Positions 1 through 8,370 of a stretch of DNA of 64,000 nucleotides are shown here, piece after piece (positions within the stretch are counted from its first letter, which is position 1; each line of letters opens with the position of its first letter). The stretch comes from Sphingomonas sp. PP-CC-1A-547 (GTDB taxonomy: Bacteria > Pseudomonadota > Alphaproteobacteria > Sphingomonadales > Sphingomonadaceae). The translations under genes were made by a program, and so were the position numbers. The DNA lies in the NCBI RefSeq assembly GCF_003610375.1, contig NZ_RAPZ01000016.1, forward strand, positions 62,001 through 126,000, given 5' to 3'. The notes beneath the pieces were generated by a model. The model searched no databases. It had not been told where the DNA came from and saw only the letters and a program-made list of their open reading frames with translations.

Positions 1-64
1 CAGCGCAGAAACGACCTTGTGGGAAGAATGCTTTCTCAAGCTAACACCTCCGATTGCGATGATC

Positions 65-95
65 GTCGAGGATCGTGGGTCGTGGGATCCTCGAC
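65..95 (-). terminator. Stem-loop downstream of the frameshifted small gene
   Basis: Bases 65-74 are the exact reverse complement of bases 86-95, giving a 10-bp stem with an 11-base loop. It lies about 30 bases after the stop of the minus-strand gene that ends at 124, where a terminator would sit. No T-run follows on the minus strand, so intrinsic termination is only a guess. Bases 1-64 show no other feature. Confidence 0.35.
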
Positions 96-123
96 CCTCC
101 AGCCAGCAACAAGCGCGTATGCC

Positions 124-578
124 TTACCGGCGCACCAGCTTGAGCATGCCACCGTCATACCAGGTCATGGCTAGCACCCCGCCCGCGCCTCGGAAGACCA
201 CGGGGTTGTCATCGGGGCCCCAGCTGCCGGATCGGCATTTGATTGCGAAGGTCGTCGGCCGTGGCATGCGCAGCTTGCGAAGTTGCACGCGTAGCTCTGC
301 CGGCGCTGGTTTGTCGACCCGCACGAACTGTGGGTCCGAGCAGGCATCGTGCGTCGCCTGCGGCTGATCCCAGGCAAGACGCGTTCGGGAAAATGTCAGG
401 CGCTTGCCCATCAAACTCGGATCATTGTCGCTAAGGGCTTGCACACCCTCGTCGTCAACCGCGACACCTGCCAATGGCCGGCGAACGCCGTCACATCGGC
501 CCTGGATTGCGCGGTCGCCGCTGGTACCGCGAGGATCGCGATCACCATTGCGATATCCAGGACGCGTGCTTTCCTCAT
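124..578 (-). pseudogene. Small secreted protein gene, frameshifted (function unknown)
   Basis: An ATG at 578 follows a strong AAGGAG ribosome site and opens a convincing signal peptide (MRKARVLDI, then a hydrophobic core ending AATAQS) and mature start with FAGHWQV. That frame soon closes. A second frame, clear from about residue 40 (GVAVDDEGVQAL, DPSLMGKRLTFS), runs to a stop at 124 and ends in a plausible domain with Cys and Trp residues. The two halves join only if one base is missing near 461-475. The span is 455 bases, one short of a whole number of codons, which agrees with a single deletion. I do not recognise the family; the pattern suggests a periplasmic lipocalin-like or beta-sandwich protein of about 150 residues. 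It is divergent from the two-component genes at 858-2946 and may be their target. It is either a recent pseudogene or a sequencing error. Confidence 0.6.
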
Positions 579-802
579 TCGCTCTCTCCTTGTTGAAGCC
601 CGTCGACGCGGTACATCTCAAGCGCAGTCACGTCGGTCGTATCGCAGGGATGGATCTTGGGGCGTCTGGGACGATCGTATCATCGCCCCTTTCCAGTACC
701 GTTCCGCTCGAATGTCACTTGCCGGCATGGTCACTCGTCTCCGAAGTCGATGCAGCGTTTTGAAGCGTGTCTGTATCCGAGGCATGACAAATCAACGACT
801 TA

Positions 803-818
803 TGTAACATTTTGTCAC
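803..818 (+). promoter_or_regulatory. Direct repeat upstream of the response regulator
   Basis: TGTAAC (803-808) and TGTCAC (813-818) form an imperfect direct repeat with starts 10 bases apart, 40 bases before the regulator start at 858. OmpR-family regulators bind tandem half-sites with 10-11 bp spacing, so this could be an autoregulatory site also serving the divergent small gene. The repeat is short and could be chance. Confidence 0.3.
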
Positions 819-857
819 GTGGCTTGCCTTCGGGCGGTCGCTGGTCTTCAGTCAGAC

Positions 858-1556
858 ATGACCGATCGTCCGATCGTTGCCGTCTGCGAGGACGATGCCG
901 ACATCCGTGAACTGCTCGCGGCCTCCCTTGCCGCACAGGGCTTTGTCGTGGAGACCGCAACCGATGCCGTGGCACTCGACAGCGTGCTCGCGAACACCAA
1001 AGTGTCGCTGGTGGTGCTGGACTGGATGTTACCCGGCGAGAACGGTCTGTCTGTGTGCCGACGCCTGTCCGCCGGTAATGGTCCACCGGTGATCATGCTC
1101 ACCGCACGGGACGAGGATGGCGATCGCGTTGCGGGACTCGACGGCGGTGCGGACGATTATGTATCCAAGCCGTTCAACCCCCGTGTCTTGCTGTCGCGGA
1201 TCAACGCTGTCCTGCGGCGTGGCGGTGCTCAGGTGGACGGTGATGTGCTGAGGGTTGCCGATCTGACGATCGACCCGGATGCACGGCGGGTTATGCTGGA
1301 CGAACGTGACGTTGCGTTGACGGCGTCCGAATATGACCTGCTGCTCTGCTTCGTACGCGCGCCGCAACGGGTGTTGTCGCGTGATCAGCTTCTGGATGCC
1401 ACCCGGGGCCGTACCGCCGACATGTTCGACCGGACAATCGATATGCAGGTGAGCCGGTTGCGCCGTCGATTGGAGGAGTCGGGTAGCGAGGTCGCGGTAC
1501 TCATTCGCACCGTCCGCAACGCCGGCTACATTCTCGCCGCCTCGACACGCCGTTGA
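858..1556 (+). CDS. OmpR/PhoB-family response regulator
   Basis: A 232-residue transcription factor of a two-component system. The receiver domain (about 1-115) has the acidic pair E11-D12, phospho-acceptor D55 in VVLDWMLPG, T82 and K104 in VSKPF. The winged-helix DNA-binding domain (about 135-228) shows the family pattern LTASEYDLL, SRDQLLD and the C-terminal RTVRNAGYIL hairpin. The frame is open upstream to 657, but the start at 858 was chosen because the family N-terminus (RPIVAVCEDD) begins just after it. The sensor kinase gene starts 7 bases after the stop, so the two are co-transcribed. The target is unknown; nearby candidates are its own promoter and the divergent small secreted protein. 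Confidence 0.92.
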   Translation: MTDRPIVAVCEDDADIRELLAASLAAQGFVVETATDAVALDSVLANTKVSLVVLDWMLPGENGLSVCRRLSAGNGPPVIMLTARDEDGDRVAGLDGGADDYVSKPFNPRVLLSRINAVLRRGGAQVDGDVLRVADLTIDPDARRVMLDERDVALTASEYDLLLCFVRAPQRVLSRDQLLDATRGRTADMFDRTIDMQVSRLRRRLEESGSEVAVLIRTVRNAGYILAASTRR

Positions 1557-1563
1557 TGACGAG

Positions 1564-2946
1564 GTGGCGATGAGAGGGCGCTTCGACCTGTTCGGACGGC
1601 TGCTGCTGATCCTCGTCGGCAGCGTGCTTCTCTTGGGGGCCACCAGCGTGACGCTCATTCTCGTCCACGACGAACTGCGGCCCCGGCGTCCATCGACCTT
1701 TCCCCGCGTTCGGCAGGCGGCGGGCATCATCGACCTCGCGGTCGGGCCGAGTGCACCCTTGCGTCAAATTCTGCTGCGGGCGGCCAACGGCTCGGATCTA
1801 TCCGCGGTCATTCTGGCCACCCCGCCGCCGCCCGGCAAGTTGCAGCGCGCGCCGAAGCTCACCGCAAAACTGAAGGGGTTCATGAGAACCACCACACCGG
1901 TGATGGCTTACACCGATCCTCGCTACCGGCCTATTCGCAGAGGCAGCCCGATCGAAGGCTTTCTGGCGCGAGCAATCGCTCGCCTGCCCGACGGCAGCGT
2001 GCTGGTGCTGACGACCAACGCGACCGGCGATCAGGAGCGACCGCGCCTGTTCGGCCTGCCGGCCAGCCTATGGATGGGGGTTCTTGCGGTTATTGTCGTG
2101 CTGCTGGCCTTGTGGCTGACGGCCCGCGAGACGCGGCCGCTCCGGGACCTCGTACGGGTGACCCAACGTTTCGACGGGACCGCCGTCACGACCGTCACGA
2201 CGCTAGCTGGCGCCGCTGACATCCGTCGTACGGCACAAGCCGTCACCGCGATGCAACGACGCGTGATCGACCTGTTGGGAGAGCGATCCTTGATGATCGG
2301 GGCCATCTCCCATGACCTTCGGACGCTTCTTACGCGTATGCGCCTGCGGGTCGTGGTGCTCGACGACCCCGCGCGCTCGAAGCTGGAAGCCGATCTGGAT
2401 GGCATGGACGCCATGCTTGCCGACGCGCTCGCCTTCGTGCGAGGCACGACCGGCAGCGTGCGCGACCATGTGGACCTGGCCGACCTAGCAGCCGCAGAGG
2501 TGATCGAGCGGGAAATGCGCGATACCGCCCCCGAAATAACGACGGACCTGCATGATGCACCCTGCTTCGGCGATGCCCACGCGTTGCGCCGCGTGATCGC
2601 CAATCTCGTCGACAATGCCCGCAAATACGGCCGCGGCCGGATACACTTGTCCGTTACGCGAAGCGACCGAGCGGTCCACCTTGCTGTAGAGGGCAATGGT
2701 CCTGGAATACCGCTCGATCAGCGCTCTGCAGTCCTCGCGCCTTATTATCGGGGGGACGATCCTCAGCACCGCCGACTTGCAGGATCCGGGCTAGGATTGG
2801 CGATCGTTCAGCAGATCATGCGCGCTCACGGCGGCTTGCTGACGATCTCCGATTCCAAATTGGGTGGTGCGAAGGTTGCGGTGCAGTTGGATTGTGATCA
2901 GGCGTCGCGTGACTGTGACAACCGAACAATCACTGACGTCGGGTGA
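1564..2946 (+). CDS. Sensor histidine kinase with altered H-box and G1 motifs
   Basis: Inner-membrane partner of the preceding regulator, about 460 residues. The first membrane helix is about 11-33, a periplasmic sensor region about 36-165, the second helix about 169-187, then HAMP, the dimerisation/phospho-acceptor domain and the ATPase domain. H250 lies in ISHDLRTLLTRM; the usual proline five residues after the His is leucine (L255). The N-box is NLVDNARKYG (347-356) and the G2 box GSGLGLAIV. The G1 box reads GNGPG at 377-381 where the family has DxGxG, so the aspartate that contacts the adenine ring is replaced by glycine. Both changes suggest weakened or phosphatase-biased activity, but expression from an intact operon argues that it still works. 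It starts at GTG 1564 or ATG 1570, two codons later. Confidence 0.88.
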   Translation: MAMRGRFDLFGRLLLILVGSVLLLGATSVTLILVHDELRPRRPSTFPRVRQAAGIIDLAVGPSAPLRQILLRAANGSDLSAVILATPPPPGKLQRAPKLTAKLKGFMRTTTPVMAYTDPRYRPIRRGSPIEGFLARAIARLPDGSVLVLTTNATGDQERPRLFGLPASLWMGVLAVIVVLLALWLTARETRPLRDLVRVTQRFDGTAVTTVTTLAGAADIRRTAQAVTAMQRRVIDLLGERSLMIGAISHDLRTLLTRMRLRVVVLDDPARSKLEADLDGMDAMLADALAFVRGTTGSVRDHVDLADLAAAEVIEREMRDTAPEITTDLHDAPCFGDAHALRRVIANLVDNARKYGRGRIHLSVTRSDRAVHLAVEGNGPGIPLDQRSAVLAPYYRGDDPQHRRLAGSGLGLAIVQQIMRAHGGLLTISDSKLGGAKVAVQLDCDQASRDCDNRTITDVG

Positions 2947-3299
2947 CCAGGCCCCGCAATTCGCCAAACGGACCGTGCTAATCTGGTGGCGTTCAAACAC
3001 TCGGAACAGCCAGCGCGCTTGCCGTATCGTGGGCGAAGACTGGCATTCGTTCGCCGTGACGATGAGTCCATCCAAAACGTCCACCGCATCACGGGTTTAG
3101 CGGACGTCCGTCGCTCCATCCAGTTCGTCCGTCGTGCATGCCGCCCATCCAATTTCGAGAGGTAAGGGCGCGGACTAGCACGTCAATCGCCCGAACGCGC
3201 CGACAAAGGTTCAGCAGTAGCTGTTGTTGACGCAACGAACGGGAAGTGGGCCGTGTCTATTTGGATGACGAAGCGGGGGGGGCGTTGCTCCTGAAATCA
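2947..3299. other. Intergenic stretch without a recognised gene
   Basis: About 350 bases between the kinase stop and the end of the convergent peptidase gene. Short frames exist on both strands (for example 2898-3152 on the minus strand), but none has a ribosome site, a recognisable motif or a sensible composition. It may contain remnants of a deleted gene. I see no clear terminator hairpin. Confidence 0.5.
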
Positions 3300-4847
3300 C
3301 TAGTGTACGGCCGCGTGAGGCGCATCACCGACCGTCGGATGCCATGCATACCTCAGACCGCTGTCCTTCACATTCGGTCCAGTGTTCGCCACCATAGCGA
3401 GATGCGGACCGAAGGCACCGGATACCGGCCTGACGATTTCACCACCCAGCACTGTCCGATCGAATAGTGCGACTTCGTGTCCGCCTCGCTCCGCACGCAA
3501 CCACGCTTTCCACGTGACCAGGGTGATAGGCTCGCCTTTCATACGCTTTTCGAACAGGGGGCGCAAGGCCGTCAGCAGTGTACGCCGGCCGTTCGAGTTC
3601 GTCCTGATCGCGTGATCCAGGTTGGCGAAATACATCATGCCCCGGCCATAAGGAACGCGCCGGACGCTCTCACGCGAGAAGGGGGCGGAATCAATGCGCG
3701 ACTGCGTCCAGTTCCGCGCTTCGCTGCCGTAATACTCGGCGGCCTTTCTGTTTATCTCCTCGGCGCACTCCGACCACGGGCGCAACCCCGTCTCGCATGG
3801 CAGGGTCGCAGAGATATAGACGGTCAATCCCTCGACGAACCATGGTGCGGCGCTGTCGTCGAAATATCCTACCCAGTTGTGCGTCATCTCGTGCGCGATC
3901 GTGGTGCGAAGCCCGCTCTCGCTCTGATCGGGCAGGAAAGTCGGCGAGCCGACGGTGATCAGGCTGGCGCCATTCGCGACAGAAGCTGTGCCGGTCGCAT
4001 AGCACGGTGCGTCGAGTGTTCGGATCAGCAGCAGGTATTGCGTAACACCGAGATATCCGAACGATCGCGAGAGGACGCGATACGTCTGACCGGCCCACGT
4101 CATCATCGCACGTGCGTCAAAGGGGGGATGGCCGACCGTATAGGCGTTGAAGTCGTGGCCATAGGCCGACTGACCCGCCGTCAACGGTCCCGCCAGCAGC
4201 CAACGATCGAGCAACGAGTCTGACGGTCCCTGTATCGTGATCGTGCCGAGGCCACCGGCCATCACACCGCGCGAACCCTTCACCATTTCCGACAGATCCC
4301 ACCTCACCGTGGTCTGACGAAGTCCGGGTAGTTCCGGCAGCATGAGCAGACTGCCGGTGTTGCCGCCCAAGCCGTAGCCCGCCGCCTTGACACCGAACGG
4401 CGGTCCGCCCTGTTCAAACGGCGTCACCTTCATTCGGTAGCGCACCGTGACCAAGCCGGACACGGCGCGTGCTGTCGTCCAGCGTCGACCAGGATTTTGG
4501 TCCGGCATGATCCAATCGGCCGTTTGCGCAGCGACGGCCCCCTTTTGGTCGGTGATCGTAAGATCCATGACAGCCCCCGCGACGGGAACCATACCAGCGA
4601 AGCGCAATGGCGCGACCAGCGACAAAGGGGCTGGCGATCCGCGCCGCGTTATGCGCTGCTCAACCTCCACACCGATTACTTTGCGAGCGGGATCAGTCTT
4701 GGGTCGAAATGTTACCGCCAATGAGGACGATTGTGTTGTGGCAGTGTTCGATATGGGCGAAGCGGGTGCCAGCCATGCTGCCGGCGCTAATATCAAGGCG
4801 AGGCTCAGCCTCGCAGCGATCAAGATCGACGAATGCATCCTTGTCAT
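3300..4847 (-). CDS. Secreted zinc metallopeptidase, gluzincin (M1/M61-like)
   Basis: A 515-residue protein with an N-terminal signal sequence (hydrophobic about 8-28, cleavage near APAS-PIS). The catalytic gluzincin signature is clear: H319-E320-M-T-H323 binds zinc and supplies the base, and E339 in FVEGLTVYI is the third ligand. A beta-rich region (about 40-220) precedes the thermolysin-like domain, as in M61 glycyl aminopeptidases and M1 enzymes. The length matches periplasmic or outer-membrane gluzincins more than cytoplasmic aminopeptidase N (about 880). It starts at 4847, with an alternative ATG three codons in. It is monocistronic and convergent with the kinase gene. Substrate unknown; general peptide turnover is the safe reading. 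Confidence 0.85.
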   Translation of the reverse strand: MTRMHSSILIAARLSLALILAPAAWLAPASPISNTATTQSSSLAVTFRPKTDPARKVIGVEVEQRITRRGSPAPLSLVAPLRFAGMVPVAGAVMDLTITDQKGAVAAQTADWIMPDQNPGRRWTTARAVSGLVTVRYRMKVTPFEQGGPPFGVKAAGYGLGGNTGSLLMLPELPGLRQTTVRWDLSEMVKGSRGVMAGGLGTITIQGPSDSLLDRWLLAGPLTAGQSAYGHDFNAYTVGHPPFDARAMMTWAGQTYRVLSRSFGYLGVTQYLLLIRTLDAPCYATGTASVANGASLITVGSPTFLPDQSESGLRTTIAHEMTHNWVGYFDDSAAPWFVEGLTVYISATLPCETGLRPWSECAEEINRKAAEYYGSEARNWTQSRIDSAPFSRESVRRVPYGRGMMYFANLDHAIRTNSNGRRTLLTALRPLFEKRMKGEPITLVTWKAWLRAERGGHEVALFDRTVLGGEIVRPVSGAFGPHLAMVANTGPNVKDSGLRYAWHPTVGDAPHAAVH

Positions 4848-5080
4848 TCCTGTCTGAAAACGGGGAGGGCGATCTCTTGGTAGTCACGGCAGTCGTCCGC
4901 GCAGGTTGCGCAATCGTGATCAACGGACGCCAGCCACCGCCCTTGTGACGTGCATCGATTTTGCCAGCGATGGGGACTAAAAAGCATGGTTTAAGAACGT
5001 CGTAGTCCGTACGAGAGATGCCGACTAAAGCATGCGCTGGCGTTAGATGATATAGCATACCTCTGATCGGAGGCGTGACG

Positions 5081-6274
5081 TTGAAATCGAGAGTTGGTCC
5101 CGCTTCAACCTCTTCTGCGGGGGGAGCGCAGTCGCGGCAATCCTGCTCGGCGGATCCATTCCCGCCCAGTCACCGCGTCACTCAACCGTGGAGTTTGCAG
5201 CGCTTATCGAAGATGCTGCCGCAGGTGACCGCGCACCGATCGCGGCTCGGAATCCCTGCACGTATCTAGTTGGACCGCGGATGAGACGGCCAGCATGTCG
5301 CAGGAACTGGGGATCGCGAGTCTGCTCGCCAAACAACCTCGCCAAGCAGTCGCTGGAGGAATGCCGGCCAGTATCGCGACGACGCGCGACGAGGCAGGCC
5401 TCGTACGCGCGGCCGTGGTGATCAGTGGTCTGACGCAGAATGCCATTCTTGACACAGGTGCTAACCTGTCGGTCATGTCGGCATCCGCTGCGAAGCGACT
5501 GGGTTTGCGCATACGCTATGGCGCGGGGAGGATCGCCAGCCCCAGTTCAGGCCAGATCGTCACACGCGTGGCGGTCGCCGATCGGCTCATCATCGCCGGT
5601 GTCGAACTGGCGCATGTCGCCTTCTTGGTCATGGACGATGCGCAGCTCGGTTTTCCGATTGCGGGGGGCTATCAGATCAACGCGATCTTGGGATTTCCGG
5701 TTTTCCGTGCGCTCGGCCGAGTGCGCTTCGACCGGGCGGGGGGATTTGCCGTGGGAAGGTCGACGGGCCCCGCACTGGCGGGCGATACCCTGCGCGCAAA
5801 CGGGAATGACCTGTACGTGCTTGCGAACGTCGACAAGGTCCCCGTGCCGCTGCACCTTGATACGGGCGCTGCGAGCAGCGGACTCACCAGCCTGTTCGCC
5901 AACCGCGATCCGCAGTTGATAGGGGGATTGGCGTGCGGGTTGGAAAAGATCATGGGGTAGGTGGCAATACGATCGTTGCGCAAACCGCCATATGGAGGGA
6001 TGTCGGGATCGCGGTCGGCACGGCATCGACATCATTGCGGCAGATCACCATCACTCTCGATCCGCCAGCAGGTAGGAAGGAGAAAAGGTTGGGCACGATC
6101 GGCCAGGATATACTCGGAGCTTTCGCGTCTTATACTCTAGACTTCGACACTATGAGCTTCGAGTTGGGGAAACCGACGGCGTACGTCTCGAAACTTCCAG
6201 CTTTCCGCTCGCGACTTCGCACCCCGATAGCGGATCTACGAGCCTCACGCTGCTGGCGGTACCGGCAATGGTAG
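5081..6274 (+). pseudogene. Retropepsin-like aspartic protease gene with several frameshifts
   Basis: Coding signal moves through three frames. A GGAGG site at 5069-5073 precedes a TTG at 5081. By about 5120 the sense lies in the next frame (VAAILLGGSIPAQS, then FAALIEDAAAGDRAPIAAR), then moves again by 5290 (from SQELGIASLLAKQP), and once more after about 5945. The third segment carries the first active-site motif ILDTGANLSVMS and the second LHLDTGAASSGL, the two-lobe arrangement of a pepsin-like single-chain protease. The last segment holds GGNTIVAQTA and a domain end near SFELGKP (about 6170). Each step equals the loss of one base. One lies by a six-G run (5119-5124), another by GGGG/AAAA runs near 5940-5957. 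The gene is therefore inactive or the assembly has homopolymer errors. Such proteins are periplasmic or lipid-anchored proteases of unknown target. Confidence 0.65.
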
Positions 6275-6335
6275 GGCTCCCGCCAAGGCTGGTAGGAGAC
6301 GCAAATTGGCCGCATTTGGTGTGCTAGCGGATCGT

Positions 6336-6353
6336 GCATGAACTATTTCATGC
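6336..6353 (+). promoter_or_regulatory. Inverted repeat over the SMR gene start codon
   Basis: GCATGAA (6336-6342) and TTCATGC (6347-6353) form a 7-bp stem with a 4-base loop, and the start codon at 6338-6340 lies inside the stem. Flanking GCTAGC copies at 6323-6328 and 6352-6357 could extend or compete with it. It could be a protein-binding operator or a start-occluding RNA hairpin. It lacks the loops expected of a guanidine-II riboswitch. Confidence 0.35.
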
Positions 6354-6667
6354 TAGCAATCGCGATCGTCTCCGAGGTTTGTGCCACGACTGCAATGAAG
6401 CAGTCCAATGGTTTCACTCGCATGCCTTGGACGTTCGCTACCGTCATCGGCTACGGTATTGCCTTCTACTTCCTGTCACTGACTCTTCGTACGATCCCGA
6501 CAGGCATTGCATACGCTATCTGGTCAGGCGTCGGCATCGTCCTGATTTCAATGGCTGCGTGGGCATTCCAGGGTCAAAAGCTTGATGCCGCTGCTGTCAT
6601 TGGCATGGGCCTAATCATCGCCGGCGTCATCGTCATGAACGTTTTTTCGAACGCTTCAGGCCACTGA
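6338..6667 (+). CDS. Small multidrug resistance (SMR) efflux protein, EmrE/Qac type
   Basis: A 109-residue inner-membrane protein with four predicted helices (about 3-21, 32-50, 57-77, 84-103). SMR proteins work as antiparallel dimers that exchange protons for hydrophobic cations. The essential membrane glutamate is E13 in AIVSEVCATTAMK. GFTRMPW, the YGIAFYFLSLTLRTIPTGIAY stretch and the GQKLD loop match the Qac/EmrE subgroup rather than the guanidinium exporters (SugE/Gdx). It is a single-gene unit: upstream is the decayed protease gene and downstream a hairpin terminator. The start codon lies in an inverted repeat. No strong Shine-Dalgarno sequence is visible. Confidence 0.93.
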   Translation: MNYFMLAIAIVSEVCATTAMKQSNGFTRMPWTFATVIGYGIAFYFLSLTLRTIPTGIAYAIWSGVGIVLISMAAWAFQGQKLDAAAVIGMGLIIAGVIVMNVFSNASGH

Positions 6668-6687
6668 AGCCGGCTGCGGCTTTCTTT
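6667..6687 (+). terminator. Rho-independent terminator after the SMR gene
   Basis: AAGCCG (6667-6672), a GCTG loop and CGGCTT (6677-6682), followed by TCTTT. The hairpin overlaps the last base of the SMR stop codon. The short GC stem and T-rich tail fit an intrinsic terminator. The following 220 bases to 6909 contain no gene I can support. Confidence 0.7.
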
Positions 6688-6909
6688 CCGTTATGCGAGC
6701 AGCCAGTTGATCCGACCGCCACCAGCTTCTGCCTACCAGATGAACGGACGAATGAAGCGGGGAGGCGGGCGGAGGCACTCGAATGGCCGGGTATGGGGCT
6801 CCGCGTTCTCCTACCTCTATTCGGTTCGTTGCGGCAGTTCGGCAAGGGTCCTACTTCCGGAACGAGGCCGAAGAGAATTCGCCAACAGCTGCTGCGCGCC
6901 GCTCGGTGG

Positions 6910-8370
6910 TCACATCGGCGCTGGCAGCGCTACGCGGTAGACCAATATTCGGTTATCGTTGTCGACATCGGAATCGCAGGATTGGCCGGACATCTGGCAA
7001 TGCCGTGCAATGAAGTCGTTGTCGTTGCCGACGAGCAGGAAATAATCGTTTGGATGGCCCTGCTCCAGCACAGGCACGAGATCCATCGCCTCCCATTTTT
7101 CAGACAGGTCCGCGACGGTCAGTCCGACGCGTGCCAGCTGGACCGGGTTGAGCATGTTGATAAACTCGACCCGGTTGGCCGGGACGATGCCGGTTTTCAA
7201 CATCGTGCCGGCCGGGCTCCGCAACACGGACGCTGTGCCGGTCTCGTATGGCGTACCAGCAAGATCGGTCGCGCCGGTGGTGTCGACGAGTAGAATGCTT
7301 TTGTAGACGATGGGCGTCGCTTTCTCCACGCCGCGACCCGCGGCATCGCGTGCGAGCATCAGGAACCGATGGTCGTCGAGCGCGAGGATCTCGCTTTGCG
7401 CCGCGGTGCGATTTGGCGCGCTGCCATCACCGCGGTCGGCATAAGCGGGCAGTTGCACCACGTGATGCGCGATCGGGTGCGCCGGCGTCGGCGTGTGGCT
7501 CAGGTCATACAGGAGGACACGCGTGTTGATCCTACCCGCGGCGTTGCCGGTGGCGCTGTCCTGCATGAGCGCGCTTTGCAGCGCCACGAACAGCGTGCGA
7601 CCGTCGGGCGACAGTGACATGCCCTCCGGCCCCTGATTGTTGCGCCGACCGGTGTCGGGCGCCTCCAACGATCCGAAATAACTTCGTCCGGCGCGTTGTG
7701 GCGCGATCGCGGTGGGGGGACGGATCACGCCGCGCAGGCGACCCTGCCGATCGAAATAATAGATGTTCGCGGTGTATTCGTCGCCGATGTAGAAGCCGCC
7801 GTCGCGTGTGAATTGCAGCGATTCCGCGTCGAACGATACCTTGCCGGCGCCCGTGCCGCTGGCCGGGGCGGGAAGAACGATGCCGCGCTCGGTAAGTGTG
7901 CCCGGCCCCGGATCGGCGCCGGTAAAGGGCTGGCCGCGAAAGTCCCGCAGTTCCAGGCCACCATCGGGTATGAGATCGAGCTTGCCGCTGGCCGGCGTGA
8001 AACGGACGCGGAAGCGGTTCAGCCGTGCGGGATAATCGAAGAAAAGCTTGGCGGCGGGATCGTTGCGCCCCCGATCGGGCAGGGTCCAGAGCACGCCCTC
8101 ATAGTGGTCGCCGACTCGCTTCCAGCTGTCGCGCGCGATCTTCAGCGAGGAGAAGGAACCGAGCGTATCGCCGAGGAAATCGACCGTGTCCGCCGACAGC
8201 ATTCCTGCGCCGACCAGGCCCTGATCGACATAGGTCCGACCGTGCAGCGAGACGCTGCGCGCGCCGGCGGTCCGATCCAGATGGGGGCGGGTGATGGCAT
8301 CCTCGCCGCCAGTGAAGGCGGTGAGGAGACCCATCAGGATCAGCAGGGCCGGCAGGCGTCTAGAATGCAA
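6910..8370 (-). CDS. Secreted esterase-like phytase-domain protein
   Basis: About 486 residues of the esterase-like activity of phytase family (Pfam PF13449), a beta-propeller fold used for periplasmic phosphoesters or of unknown substrate. Typical features are the early GLVGAGMLSADTVDFLGDTLGSF segment, SFDAESLQFTRDGGFYIGDEYT, NNQGPEGMSLSPDGRTLF and the C-terminal ALDDHRFLMLARD and NDFIA stretches. The start was set to TTG 8370, which overlaps the receptor stop by 11 bases and gives a short basic start plus a hydrophobic signal segment (RRLPALLILMGLLTAF). ATG 8334 is possible but cuts the signal peptide. It is translationally coupled to the upstream TonB receptor and shares its PhoB-like promoter, which points to organic phosphate use. 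Confidence 0.85.
   Translation of the reverse strand: MHSRRLPALLILMGLLTAFTGGEDAITRPHLDRTAGARSVSLHGRTYVDQGLVGAGMLSADTVDFLGDTLGSFSSLKIARDSWKRVGDHYEGVLWTLPDRGRNDPAAKLFFDYPARLNRFRVRFTPASGKLDLIPDGGLELRDFRGQPFTGADPGPGTLTERGIVLPAPASGTGAGKVSFDAESLQFTRDGGFYIGDEYTANIYYFDRQGRLRGVIRPPTAIAPQRAGRSYFGSLEAPDTGRRNNQGPEGMSLSPDGRTLFVALQSALMQDSATGNAAGRINTRVLLYDLSHTPTPAHPIAHHVVQLPAYADRGDGSAPNRTAAQSEILALDDHRFLMLARDAAGRGVEKATPIVYKSILLVDTTGATDLAGTPYETGTASVLRSPAGTMLKTGIVPANRVEFINMLNPVQLARVGLTVADLSEKWEAMDLVPVLEQGHPNDYFLLVGNDNDFIARHCQMSGQSCDSDVDNDNRILVYRVALPAPM

Noticed and set aside
2791..3152. Possible small gene or transposase remnant after the kinase
   Set aside because: Short overlapping frames on both strands show no ribosome site, no inverted repeats and no recognisable transposase motif.
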